A DNA stretch of 45,727 nt from positions 1 to 45,727 of the forward strand of contig SHZK01000019.1 in the NCBI GenBank assembly GCA_009692305.1. The letters run 5' to 3'. Shown here piece after piece: positions 8,780 to 16,865 of this stretch. Position numbers and translations under genes: made by a program. The notes beneath the pieces were generated by a model. That model had not been told where the DNA came from, did no database searches, and saw only the letters and a program-made list of their open reading frames with translations. This DNA is from Gammaproteobacteria bacterium. Lineage in GTDB: Bacteria > Pseudomonadota > Gammaproteobacteria > Pseudomonadales > Pseudohongiellaceae. Within the stretch, counting starts at the first letter, position 1; every line of letters begins with the position of its first letter.

Positions 8780-9119
8780 GGTCACCTGGCACCAGCTGTA
8801 ATTGTGCTTGATAAAATTCAGTTCCGACTTTTAATACCGGAATCGACAGAGCAAAACTGGTGAGATTAAAAGTTGCTCCCGGTGTCATGGCTGCATCAGC
8901 CGTTACCGCATTCTCTATGGAGAATGTCAGGTTTGCCGCATCTTTGAGTGTGAGAGCAAGCTGCAACGAGCCATATCCCTCAACGTCGATGCGCGGAATA
9001 AATAACGTCGAGCCCTGGAAATACGGAATCGAATTGCCTGACTGTGCAAGCGCACTGGGCATCAGCCCTGCAACCAGCATTAACAGGAGTCCTGGTGTGA
9101 GAAGTTTGAAGTTGATCAT
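8724..9119 (-). CDS. Exported protein truncated at its 3' end by the IS6 element
   Basis: The frame encodes 131 residues with a signal peptide (about 1-25, ending SALA). The native part ends near position 8780 in YQAQLQLVPGD. The last 18 residues (RYCQVKSPELLESVDEHI) are encoded by the IS6 inverted repeat and leader, so the C-terminus is a fusion artefact. The pattern (LTFSIENA, a beta-rich body, VLKVGTEFYQAQLQLVPG) resembles a recurring short beta-sandwich repeat of secreted environmental proteins, whose name I do not know. Because the family motif is nearly complete, only a short tail may have been lost. Whether it is still functional is uncertain. Confidence 0.6.
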   Translation of the reverse strand: MINFKLLTPGLLLMLVAGLMPSALAQSGNSIPYFQGSTLFIPRIDVEGYGSLQLALTLKDAANLTFSIENAVTADAAMTPGATFNLTSFALSIPVLKVGTEFYQAQLQLVPGDRYCQVKSPELLESVDEHI

Positions 9120-9236
9120 GGCGTTAAGTCCCTCCGATAAAATCTGCGGCTTGATGGGGCTAACGCGGTGACAGGCAGGGGGTTTCCTTCGGTGCGGCGA
9201 TTAGCCGAATTGTGCGATCTCGCTCACATTGTTTAT

Positions 9237-9260
9237 GGGCTTATGGACTTATGGGCTTAT
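9237..9260. repeat. 8-bp tandem repeat over the stop codon of the DUF1653 gene
   Basis: Three adjacent units GGGCTTAT, GGACTTAT, GGGCTTAT (plus strand), with a partial unit TTTAT before them. On the coding (minus) strand the units read ATAAGCCC and the first contains the TAA stop of the DUF1653 gene (9257-9259). It is one of five stop-associated repeats in this window. Confidence 0.85.
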
Positions 9261-9490
9261 AGTTTGCCGATGTACTGAAAGCGCTGCAGTACGCGGCCAT
9301 CGTGCTGGATGGTTTCGAGAAACATGGGCAATGGCCGTACCCACAATCCCTTCTCACCATAGAGCGGCCGATAGACAGCCATAGGCTCACGGGTTTCGCT
9401 GTGATGGGCAATTTCGATCAGCTCGTACAGATTGCCTTTGAAGTGGCGATACTGACCGAGCGGAATGTGGTCGTAGCTGGCTATTGTCAC
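9257..9490 (-). CDS. DUF1653 domain protein
   Basis: A 77-residue protein that is almost entirely a DUF1653 domain: GQYRHFKGNLYELIEIAHHSETREPMAVYRPLYG then LWVRPLPMFLETI. These signature residues match the family closely. DUF1653 proteins are small, probably cytoplasmic, and have no established biochemical role. The start overlaps the stop of the Metal_resist-like gene by 4 bases, making it the last gene of the operon 11691 to 9257. The stop codon lies in an 8-bp tandem repeat. Confidence 0.88.
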   Translation of the reverse strand: MTIASYDHIPLGQYRHFKGNLYELIEIAHHSETREPMAVYRPLYGEKGLWVRPLPMFLETIQHDGRVLQRFQYIGKL

Positions 9491-9993
9491 TGTAAGAAAT
9501 TCGGTGGTGGCATGCGGTCACTGGGCGGACCGCCAAAACCGCGGCGATCGCGACCTTCGCGCGGTCCGCGTCGATCGATGAATTCAACTGCCATTTGGCG
9601 TTCAGCAGCAGTCAGTTCATTCAGCATGGCGACAGAATGTTGATGGGACATTTCCTGATAGCGCAAATTCGCCAACCTCAGGTCGGCAAATGCCTGTGTC
9701 AGGTTTGCCGCAGAATAGTCCTGGGTTGTCATCAATTCGTTCAAGCGGCGCTGTGCTTCGAACATTTCCAGACGAATGGAGCGAATTTCTTCCTCACTGC
9801 GCTCCATCAAAGGCTGTAATTCGGCGCGTCGCGCCTTGCTGAGGTCTCGCACCATCCAACTCACGTTAGGCGGCAAAGGGCGGCCACTGAACTCTACGGC
9901 GCGATTAATGCGATAGGCTATGCCGCCAATGAAAAACAGGTTCAGCCCGAACGAGGCGATGAGTGCGAGCAAGAGTAATCTGGTCCGGTTCAT
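9487..9993 (-). CDS. Metal_resist/CpxP-like periplasmic sensor protein
   Basis: A 168-residue protein with one N-terminal membrane segment (about 7-27) and a periplasmic helical-hairpin domain. The sequence SEEEIRSIRLEMFEAQRRL followed by RYQEMSHQHSVAMLNELTAAERQMAVEFI is characteristic of the Metal_resist family (CnrX/ZraP/CpxP relatives), which sense metals or envelope damage as dimers. The tail is Gly/Arg/Pro-rich. It lies immediately downstream of a sigma/anti-sigma pair, which is the classical place for a CnrX-type sensor. The cognate metal or stress cannot be read from the sequence. Confidence 0.8.
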   Translation of the reverse strand: MNRTRLLLLALIASFGLNLFFIGGIAYRINRAVEFSGRPLPPNVSWMVRDLSKARRAELQPLMERSEEEIRSIRLEMFEAQRRLNELMTTQDYSAANLTQAFADLRLANLRYQEMSHQHSVAMLNELTAAERQMAVEFIDRRGPREGRDRRGFGGPPSDRMPPPNFLQ

Positions 9994-9995
9994 GT

Positions 9996-10451
9996 TTAAA
10001 ACAGATTCTCCGTGTAATCATTCAGAGACAGTACATAGAGTTCATCATCCCAAAATTCGAAACCCTGATTTTCTGCTGTTACTCCAAAGCTGAAAAAATT
10101 GCCGACCAGTATGCCGAACAGCAAAGGCAGGCAGGCTGCCATGATGGGGCGCCAGAAAACCGAACCGACCGGATTGACTGGCAGCAGCCAGTCTAGTGCA
10201 CGGTCGATGGCCGAGCGGGTGCTTGCTGGCAGGGACTGGTTGAGCACGCGCGCCTCCAGTGCTGGCATTGCCGGTACCTGCAATTGATTCAACGCTTGCG
10301 CCAGGCGCTGATGTTCCAGCAACAGGGTTGTTGCGGTGATATCGGACTCCAGCAATGCACGACACGCAGCGCGTTCCGGATGCGGCCATGCCATCGGTTC
10401 GGCACCGCAGCGGTCCAGAATGTCACTAAATTCTTGCAAGGTCATTGTCAT
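9996..10451 (-). CDS. Probable anti-sigma factor, single-pass membrane protein
   Basis: About 151 residues. The N-terminal part (LQEFSDILDRCGAEPMAWPHPERAA) is a helical cytoplasmic segment common in proteins downstream of ECF sigma genes. A transmembrane helix spans about 98-122 (WRPIMAACLPLLFGILVG), leaving a short periplasmic tail. I chose ATG 10451, which has GGAG about 7 bases upstream, over ATG 10466. The gene start overlaps the end of the sigma gene by about 25 bases, so the products are coupled. Assignment as the anti-sigma rests on position and topology; no zinc-binding HxxxCxxC motif is seen. Confidence 0.7.
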   Translation of the reverse strand: MTMTLQEFSDILDRCGAEPMAWPHPERAACRALLESDITATTLLLEHQRLAQALNQLQVPAMPALEARVLNQSLPASTRSAIDRALDWLLPVNPVGSVFWRPIMAACLPLLFGILVGNFFSFGVTAENQGFEFWDDELYVLSLNDYTENLF

Positions 10452-11064
10452 GTTCTCGCTCCGCATCCTGCCCCGCTATTTTGGTTTGTGCGAGGTCTGT
10501 CATGTCGTTGCCAGCGTCGAGCATACTCAGTTTAATCCGTAATGTCCGCTTCGCGCGTGCAATGGCGGATTCCAGTGCCTTGACCGAGATATCCATGATT
10601 GCGGCGGCTTCCTTGTTGGAAAAGCCCTGGTAGTGACACAGCATCAGTGCGCTGCGTTGGCTCTTGGGCAGTTCCTGCAAGGCGCGATGTATCTGTCGCG
10701 CCGCCACGCTGGCGTCTATGTCGGCAGCCGTATCTGCAGCCTGCGCGATATCCGCGGCTTCCGCAAAACCTTCTATCGGATCTGCCTGTATTTGTACGTG
10801 GCTATGCTTGCGCAGATAATCGATGCACAGGTTATGAGCAATGCGATGCAGCCAGGTTGACAGGTTGGCCTTTGCCGGTTGCCAGCGCCCTGCATTGCGC
10901 CACAATCGCAAAAATGTCTCCTGGCTTATCTCTTCTGTATCCTTGCTATTGCCAAGCATTCTAAAGGCGTAATGACTGATTGGTTTCAGATGCTTCTTCA
11001 CAATGATTTGATAAGCGGACTGATCACCATTGCAAACGGCTAGCATCAATTCTTCATCAGTCAT
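10426..11064 (-). CDS. ECF-type RNA polymerase sigma factor
   Basis: A 212-residue sigma-70 family protein. Region 2 spans about 15-85 and includes GNSKDTEEISQETFLRLWR and TWLHRIAHNLCIDYLRK. Region 4 spans about 125-180, with LQELPKSQRSALMLCHYQGFS and the helix-turn-helix NKEAAAIMDISVKALESAIARAKR. The two are joined by a longer than usual Ala/Asp-rich linker, and there is a hydrophilic C-terminal extension of about 25 residues. The sequence resembles RpoE-like/CnrH-like ECF factors. It sits between an EF-hand protein (24 bases upstream) and an overlapping anti-sigma candidate, so it probably controls an envelope or metal response including its own operon. Confidence 0.9.
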   Translation of the reverse strand: MTDEELMLAVCNGDQSAYQIIVKKHLKPISHYAFRMLGNSKDTEEISQETFLRLWRNAGRWQPAKANLSTWLHRIAHNLCIDYLRKHSHVQIQADPIEGFAEAADIAQAADTAADIDASVAARQIHRALQELPKSQRSALMLCHYQGFSNKEAAAIMDISVKALESAIARAKRTLRIKLSMLDAGNDMTDLAQTKIAGQDAEREHDNDLARI

Positions 11065-11088
11065 TACGCGTTTGCTTAAACCTCAATC

Positions 11089-11691
11089 TTACTGACGTCG
11101 GGTCGGCGCCTGGCGGTTCGGTTGACCTGCGGAATGATCAGGACGAGGGCCGCGCGATGTGTCGTTGCCTGGACCCGGTCTGCCCATGCGTGGCGGTCGC
11201 TGTTCATCCACATCCAACACACCATCGGCATTGTGATCGAGTTCTGCAAACATTCCGGCCTGGAATTCCTGCAACGTTACTATTTCATCGTCATTCGTGT
11301 CCACGCTCTGAAAGCGCTCCGTGGCGTGCAGTGTGCGCAATTCCTGCATTTTCGCCATTTCTTCGGCGCTGGGCTGTCTCTGACCGCGCGGTGCCGCGTC
11401 CGCATCCGGGCGTGCATCTGCTCCAGGTCCGTCACCGCGGCCCATGCGCATGCCCATATTGGGACGAGCGTTGATGAATTCGTCTATCGTCAGCACATCA
11501 TTAAGGTCTGCATCCATCTCCGTCAACGCGTTGTTTGCCCGTTCCTGAAATTCCGCGAGGCTGATCAGTTCGTCGCCGTTGGTATCCAGATCTTGCAGCA
11601 TTGGGCGGCCGGGGCCTTTGGCGTCGGCTGCCAGCGCGGCGCCAGTAAAGGCGATCAAACTAAATGGTAGTAAAAGTCGAAATTTGTGCAT
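11089..11691 (-). CDS. Secreted four-EF-hand calcium-binding protein
   Basis: A 200-residue protein with a signal peptide (about 1-21, cleavage after ALA). It has four canonical 12-residue EF-hand loops starting with Asp and ending with Glu: D36-E47, D60-E71, D131-E142 and D152-E163. A Gly/Arg/Asp-rich linker separates the two pairs and the C-terminus is low-complexity. It should bind divalent cations, most likely calcium, in the periplasm. It is the first gene of the sigma/anti-sigma/Metal_resist operon, with an AGGAGA ribosome-binding site in front of the ATG. An ECF-like -10 candidate CGTATA lies about 30 bases upstream, but I could not place a matching -35. Confidence 0.9.
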   Translation of the reverse strand: MHKFRLLLPFSLIAFTGAALAADAKGPGRPMLQDLDTNGDELISLAEFQERANNALTEMDADLNDVLTIDEFINARPNMGMRMGRGDGPGADARPDADAAPRGQRQPSAEEMAKMQELRTLHATERFQSVDTNDDEIVTLQEFQAGMFAELDHNADGVLDVDEQRPPRMGRPGPGNDTSRGPRPDHSAGQPNRQAPTRRQ

Positions 11692-11853
11692 GGGGTATCT
11701 CCTGTTTGGTTTCGATCATGTATACGCAGTTTTGGGGATTATCCGTCGGTTTGAATCGAATTTGTTGAGAATTATGCGGGCTTGCAGCTGCCTGCCCTTG
11801 TACAGACCGGATGGTAATAGTCTGCTAGAATCGCACTCATCTATATATGTAGC

Positions 11854-13794
11854 ATGAATGGAAGTCAGGTCATGGAGTTAGCCGAAGAAAAGCTCAACGA
11901 GCACCATCTCGATGAGAACAAGGTGGTTGCTGTAGTGGTTAGGTTTGCCGGAGATTCCGGAGACGGGATGCAGCTTACGGGTGCCAACTTCACCCAGGCG
12001 ACTGCGTTATATGGTAATGACCTTTCTACGTTCCCGGATTTTCCGGCCGAGATCAGGGCGCCCATCGGGGCCACTTTTGGTGTCTCCGCATTCCAGATTT
12101 ACTTTGGTGCCGAGGAAGTGACCACCGCCGGCGACGCGCTTGATGTGTTGGTGGCGATGAACCCAGCGGCACTGATTACCAATGTTGCCAATCTCGTCGA
12201 TGGCGGGCTCGTGATAGTGGATACTGGAGCCTTCACGGCAAAGAATTTGACGAAGGCGAAGTACGCGACGAATCCGCTGGAAGATGGTTCTCTGGACAGA
12301 TTCAGGCTGCTCGAAATTGATATCTCTAGCCAGGTATTGAAGGCGGTGGAGCCTTATAACCTTGGTCATAAGGCAGGCCTGCGCTGCAAGAATATGTGGA
12401 CGCTGGGTTTGGTGATGTGGTTGTTTGATCGTGACCGTAATCCAACGATCCAGAATTTGCGCTCAAAGTTTGCCAAGGCCCCGGATCTTGCCGAGGCCAA
12501 CGTAGCGGCATTGAACGCCGGGCATGCCTACGGTGAAACTGCCGAATTACCCAGCGGGATTCACGTTTACAAGATTCCGAAAGCGAAGGTGGCGCCGGGT
12601 ACTTATCGCAATGTGACTGGCACCACAGCACTGGCATGGGGCCTGATTGCGGGCGCAGAGCTGGCGGGAGTCGAGCTATTATTTGCGTCCTATCCGATCA
12701 CGCCTGCATCAAATCTGTTGCATGAACTGTCAAACCGCAAGGAGTTTCGCGTCAACACCTTTCAGGCAGAAGATGAGATCGCTGCCGTGTGTGCTGCCAT
12801 CGGTGCCTCCTTCGCCGGTGCGCTTGGAATTACGTCCAGCGCCGGACCCGGAATTGCACTGAAGGCCGAGGGCATCGCTCTCGCCGCCGCCACCGAACTG
12901 CCTCTGGTTATCGTTAACACCCAGCGTGGTGGCCCCTCTACCGGATTGCCAACCAAGACTGAACAGTCCGATCTGAACATGGCGATGTTTGGTCGCCATG
13001 GTGATACTCCGATGCCGGTCATTGCTTCCTCGACTTCCACAGATTGCTTCGAGGTGGCGATTGAGGCCGTGCGTCTGGCGACAAAATATATGACGCCGGT
13101 GATGCTATTATCAGATGGATATCTGGCCAATGCGGCCGAACCCTGGAAGATTCCGGACGTAGCGAACCTGATTCCGTTTCCAGTGAAGCATTATGACGAA
13201 GTGGTGGGTTTTAAACCCTCGCTGCGTGATGTGAAGACGCTGGCCAGGGTGTGGGCCAAGCCCGGCACGCCGGGGCTGGAACATCGTATCGGCGGTATCG
13301 AGCGCAGTTATGACAGCGGGGACATTTCTTACGATCCCGAGAATCACCAGCGCATGACCAATCTGCGCAAAGACAAGATCAAAGGCATTGCCGCCGACAT
13401 TCCCCTGCAGGAAGTATGTCTGGGGAACCAATCAGGCAAGCTGGCCGTGGTCGGTTGGGGCTCTACCTTCGGGGCAATTCATCAGGCAGTGAAGCGCGCA
13501 CGGCACGAAGGTCTGGATGTGTCACATATACAGGTGCGCTACCTTGCACCATTTCCCCGCAACCTCGGTGAATTGCTGCGTGGTTTCGACGCGGTGCTGG
13601 TACCGGAAATGAATACCGGTCAATTTGTGCGACTCATTCGTGCTGATTTTCTGATTGATGCCGAAAGTCTAAGCAAGGTAGCCGGTCAACCATTCAAGAT
13701 TGGTGAAATTCTGGCGGCGATCCACGCCAAATATGCCTCACTCAATCCGCAAACCAAGGTCGCGTCCAATGCGAAACGGGAGCAAGTAAAATGA
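11854..13794 (+). CDS. korA: 2-oxoglutarate (2-oxoacid):ferredoxin oxidoreductase, fused gamma-alpha subunit
   Basis: A 646-residue subunit of an oxidoreductase that converts a 2-oxoacid plus CoA to acyl-CoA, CO2 and reduced ferredoxin. The N-terminal gamma domain carries VRFAGDSGDGMQLTG and FPDFPAEIRAPIG. The alpha (pyrimidine-binding) domain begins near 245 (TGTTALAWGLIAGAEL) and contains YPITPASNLLHEL and FQAEDEIAAVCAAIGAS. The fused architecture is normal for KorA/OorA. Its stop overlaps the korB start by 4 bases. ATG 11854 has no clear ribosome-binding site; ATG 11872, preceded by GGAAG, would give 640 residues and may be the real start. No ferredoxin gene is adjacent. Confidence 0.93.
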   Translation: MNGSQVMELAEEKLNEHHLDENKVVAVVVRFAGDSGDGMQLTGANFTQATALYGNDLSTFPDFPAEIRAPIGATFGVSAFQIYFGAEEVTTAGDALDVLVAMNPAALITNVANLVDGGLVIVDTGAFTAKNLTKAKYATNPLEDGSLDRFRLLEIDISSQVLKAVEPYNLGHKAGLRCKNMWTLGLVMWLFDRDRNPTIQNLRSKFAKAPDLAEANVAALNAGHAYGETAELPSGIHVYKIPKAKVAPGTYRNVTGTTALAWGLIAGAELAGVELLFASYPITPASNLLHELSNRKEFRVNTFQAEDEIAAVCAAIGASFAGALGITSSAGPGIALKAEGIALAAATELPLVIVNTQRGGPSTGLPTKTEQSDLNMAMFGRHGDTPMPVIASSTSTDCFEVAIEAVRLATKYMTPVMLLSDGYLANAAEPWKIPDVANLIPFPVKHYDEVVGFKPSLRDVKTLARVWAKPGTPGLEHRIGGIERSYDSGDISYDPENHQRMTNLRKDKIKGIAADIPLQEVCLGNQSGKLAVVGWGSTFGAIHQAVKRARHEGLDVSHIQVRYLAPFPRNLGELLRGFDAVLVPEMNTGQFVRLIRADFLIDAESLSKVAGQPFKIGEILAAIHAKYASLNPQTKVASNAKREQVK

Positions 13795-14795
13795 ACCAGG
13801 CCTTACCGACCCTGACCGTGAAAGACTATACCTCGGACCAGGAAGTGCGCTGGTGTCCTGGTTGTGGTGACTATGCCATTCTGAAAACCATGCAGAAGCT
13901 GATGCCGGAACTGGGCAAGCCAAAGGAGAACCAGGTATTCATCTCCGGTATTGGGTGTTCCTCGCGCTTTCCCTATTACATGAACACATACGGATTTCAC
14001 ACGATCCATGGGCGCGCGCCCGCAGTCGCTACCGGCGTGAAACTGGCGAATCCCGAGCTGGATGTGTGGGTCATCACGGGTGATGGCGATGGCTTCAGTA
14101 TTGGCGGCAACCATATGTTGCATGTGTTACGCCGCAATGTGGATTTGCAGATACTGCTGTTTAACAATGAAATCTATGGCCTCACAAAGGGTCAGTATTC
14201 GCCGACTTCACAACTCGGTACGCGATCACCGTCGTCACCGCGCGGGTCCATCGACCTGCCTTTGTCACCCTGCGCAGTGGCGTTGGGTGCCGGCGGCTCA
14301 TTTGTTGCGCGTTCAATCGATACCGAAGCAAAGCATTTGTCCGAAGTGGTTACACGCGGCCATGCGCACAAGGGTGCGGCATTTATCGAAATACTGCAGA
14401 ACTGCCCGATTTATAACGATGGCATCTTCGAGCAAGTGAAGGACAAGAAGCTGGCACCTGACCACCGTGTGGAACTGCAGCATGGCAAGCCGATTATTTT
14501 TGGCAGCAACAGTGAGAAGGCGATAAAGCTGAATCGAGACACGCTGGCGCTCGAGGTGATCCAGATTGCCGGCAAGGAGAACCAGATTCTCGTGCACGAT
14601 GAGAACAATCGGGTACTGGCGAACATGCTGGCATTGATGCGTGGTCCGGATTTTCCGGTGGCGATTGGTGTCATCTATCGCGAAGACAAGTCGTCGTTTA
14701 TTGAGGACACGCACCAGCAATTACTCAAGACTCGCGTCGCCCGCGGCAATTTGCAGCAGTTATTGGGCAGCGGACACACTTGGGTCGTGGAGTAA
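13791..14795 (+). CDS. korB: 2-oxoglutarate (2-oxoacid):ferredoxin oxidoreductase beta subunit
   Basis: A 334-residue thiamine-diphosphate-binding subunit. It has the iron-sulfur cysteines in WCPGCGDY and GIGCSSR, plus a later cysteine in QNCPIYND. The ThDP/Mg motif is GDGDGFSIGGNHM followed by NNEIYGLTKGQYSPTS, all diagnostic of KorB/PorB-type subunits. It is translationally coupled to korA and with it forms the catalytic heterodimer. Substrate choice (2-oxoglutarate, pyruvate or a branched 2-oxoacid) is inferred from overall resemblance, not from a single residue. This enzyme class is usually oxygen-sensitive but also occurs in aerobes. Confidence 0.93.
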   Translation: MNQALPTLTVKDYTSDQEVRWCPGCGDYAILKTMQKLMPELGKPKENQVFISGIGCSSRFPYYMNTYGFHTIHGRAPAVATGVKLANPELDVWVITGDGDGFSIGGNHMLHVLRRNVDLQILLFNNEIYGLTKGQYSPTSQLGTRSPSSPRGSIDLPLSPCAVALGAGGSFVARSIDTEAKHLSEVVTRGHAHKGAAFIEILQNCPIYNDGIFEQVKDKKLAPDHRVELQHGKPIIFGSNSEKAIKLNRDTLALEVIQIAGKENQILVHDENNRVLANMLALMRGPDFPVAIGVIYREDKSSFIEDTHQQLLKTRVARGNLQQLLGSGHTWVVE

Positions 14796-14836
14796 TGCAA
14801 AATTATTCTGCGACTATTTCGGCGTAGGATTCGACC

Positions 14837-16024
14837 ATGATTAACAGAATCAAACGTCGCGACTTTCTTAGTCGTGGTCTGACTGGGCTCGGCCTGTTCG
14901 CGGCTGGTGGCTTGTTGCGTTATCAATCGTTACAGGCGGCGGCAGCATCCTCGGCACCGTTCGCCAGTCTGGAAACCCTCGGCGAGTTACAGGCCCCAGA
15001 TGCGAATGGGGTGATGCTACCGCCCGGTTTCATTGCCAGAGTGGTGGCGCGTTCCGGCGAAGCTCCGGTTGGTTTGCCTGGTTACACCTGGCATCCCGCG
15101 CCCGATGGCGGCGCCTGTTTCGCGACGCCCGATAATGGCTGGATCTATGTGTCAAACTCGGAAATGCGCAGCAATGCCGGTGGGGTTGGCGCGCTGCGTT
15201 TCAACAGCAACGGCGACGTGATCGATGCCTATTCCATTCTCACCAACACCTCGATAAATTGTGCCGGTGGTGCTACCCCGTGGGGCACATGGTTGTCTTG
15301 TGAGGAATTCGCGCAGGGTCAGGTGTATGAATGTGACCCCTCCGGCAGGCAAGCAGCGAGAGTGCGGCCCGCGCTGGGTTCATTCAAACACGAAGCTGTT
15401 GCCGTGGACATGGCCAACCAGTGTCTCTACCTGACAGAAGATGAACCCGATGGTGCGTTATACCGGTTTCGACCAGCACAGGCTCTGCCCTATTTGGACG
15501 GCGGTGAACTGGAGGTGGCCTCTATCAATGAGCGTGCTGATGGCACCTTCATCGAATGGTTGCCGGTGAGCGATCCGCGGGCACGCTCAGTGCCGACGCG
15601 CAAGCAACAAGCCAATGCCGCTATCTTTCGTGGCGGCGAAGGCATCGCAATGTATGCGCAGAAAGTGTACTTCACCACGAAGCGTGACAATCGTGTCTGG
15701 TGCTACGACGCAAGCAGCCAGCGACTGGATGTGCTGTATGATTTTGCCACCAGCGCCGAACCAATTCTGTCCGGAGTGGACAACGTGGTGATTACTGCCA
15801 CTGGCGATGTCCTGGTGGCTGAAGATGCCGGTGACATGCAGATAGTAGTGCTGACTCCTGGAAACCGGATCATCCCGATGGTACAGATAGTTGGTCACGC
15901 TACCTCAGAAATAACCGGGCCAGCGTTCGACCCCGGCTATCAGCGCTTGTATTTCAGTTCGCAGCGTGGCACTGCCGGTAACAGTAATGGCGGCATTACC
16001 TATGAAATCAGTTATACAGGCTGA
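14837..16024 (+). CDS. PhoX-family (DUF839) Tat-exported protein
   Basis: A 395-residue protein whose N-terminus KRRDFLSRGLTGLGLFAAGG is a Tat signal. The body is a beta-propeller-like PhoX/DUF839 domain. Typical segments are GYTWHPAPDGGACF, NAGGVGALRF, CAGGATPWGTWLSCEEF, LGSFKHEAVAVD and YLTEDEPDGALYRF. PhoX enzymes are calcium/iron-dependent alkaline phosphatases, but this protein is shorter than classical PhoX and many DUF839 members have no proven phosphatase activity. Substrate is therefore unclear. The start is supported by an AGGA-type site in GTAGGATTCGACC. It follows korB by about 40 bases and could be cotranscribed, without an obvious functional link. Confidence 0.87.
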   Translation: MINRIKRRDFLSRGLTGLGLFAAGGLLRYQSLQAAAASSAPFASLETLGELQAPDANGVMLPPGFIARVVARSGEAPVGLPGYTWHPAPDGGACFATPDNGWIYVSNSEMRSNAGGVGALRFNSNGDVIDAYSILTNTSINCAGGATPWGTWLSCEEFAQGQVYECDPSGRQAARVRPALGSFKHEAVAVDMANQCLYLTEDEPDGALYRFRPAQALPYLDGGELEVASINERADGTFIEWLPVSDPRARSVPTRKQQANAAIFRGGEGIAMYAQKVYFTTKRDNRVWCYDASSQRLDVLYDFATSAEPILSGVDNVVITATGDVLVAEDAGDMQIVVLTPGNRIIPMVQIVGHATSEITGPAFDPGYQRLYFSSQRGTAGNSNGGITYEISYTG

Positions 16025-16031
16025 GCCGACT

Positions 16032-16652
16032 TTATTTCAATTGCAGGTGAATCGCGTTAGAGAAATCTTCTCTGCCCATGTCCCCGCTGAAGAACGAATT
16101 AAACGACAGGCTCACTCGTTCGATATCGGCCTTCACTTCCCGTACTCCATGTTTAACATTTGAAGGAAAGATAATGATGTCTCCCAGCTTGCTGTTAATC
16201 AGATAGCTGGAGGCATTATAGTAATTGTCATTCTTGCGCATTAGTTCATACCAGACGTATTCATCATTGCGAAAGAAATTGATGCCATCCTCTGGCGCGA
16301 CATTGATATAGATTACGCCGCTGGCAATGCTGTTCGGATGGGTGTGGGGATGATGCGACTCGCCACGACGGGATAGCGTGAGCCAGGATTGGGTGATTTG
16401 CAGTGTCACTTCATTCGACGTGTCGAACACAGTGCGAAAATAATTATCCAGATTAGCCTGCAGAATCTCGCGCAGCGCCTGCATGGGCGGGGCATCCAGA
16501 ATGTGCTTGTTGCGCGATGAATAATTGCCGATGGCCCGCACCGGGTCACTTAATGACTGTTGGAAAAAATCCCTTTCCACCGCGCTAAAACTTCGTTCAA
16601 GACTGCCGCGGTATAACGGCGTTGCAAACAAGTTCATCATTTCGGATTTCAT
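16032..16652 (-). CDS. TIGR02466-type putative 2OG-Fe(II) oxygenase
   Basis: A 206-residue protein resembling the conserved 2OG-FeII_Oxy_5 family. It begins MKSEMMNLFATPLY and contains HHPHTHPNSIASGVIYI (about 100-116), with H103/H105 as candidate proximal iron ligands. H168 in NVKHGV is the probable distal ligand, and the end has RVSLSFNSFFSG. I chose ATG 16652, which has AAGGGA upstream; a longer frame from 16910 would overlap the divergent gene and has an unlikely N-terminus. It is convergent with the PhoX-like gene (7 bases between stops) and divergent from the gluconate-dehydrogenase-like genes. Substrate unknown. Confidence 0.82.
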   Translation of the reverse strand: MKSEMMNLFATPLYRGSLERSFSAVERDFFQQSLSDPVRAIGNYSSRNKHILDAPPMQALREILQANLDNYFRTVFDTSNEVTLQITQSWLTLSRRGESHHPHTHPNSIASGVIYINVAPEDGINFFRNDEYVWYELMRKNDNYYNASSYLINSKLGDIIIFPSNVKHGVREVKADIERVSLSFNSFFSGDMGREDFSNAIHLQLK

Positions 16653-16865
16653 ATCTGGTCCCTTCTTTGGAGCAAAGCAGTGGTGGCGCCATTCCTTCGA
16701 ACCCGGTGCATGGTACAGCAATTTTATGCATAGCTCAGCATCGGCACCGATTTGGCAGCAGGCTGCACGTATACTCCAAATCTGTTCTTTGTTACGCTGG
16801 CGACAAGGTCTGATTCTCGTCAAAAAAGCCCCATAGCCGGCTCTTTTTAATGGAGTACAACAGCA

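Noticed and set aside
7997..8787. 8-bp target duplication expected for IS6
   Set aside because: The flanking octamers AGAATAAT and GGTCACCT do not match, even with one-base shifts at the element ends.
11798..11831. Promoter for korA with TTGTAC and TAGAAT boxes
   Set aside because: The spacing of 22 bases is too long for a normal sigma-70 promoter, so I do not claim it.
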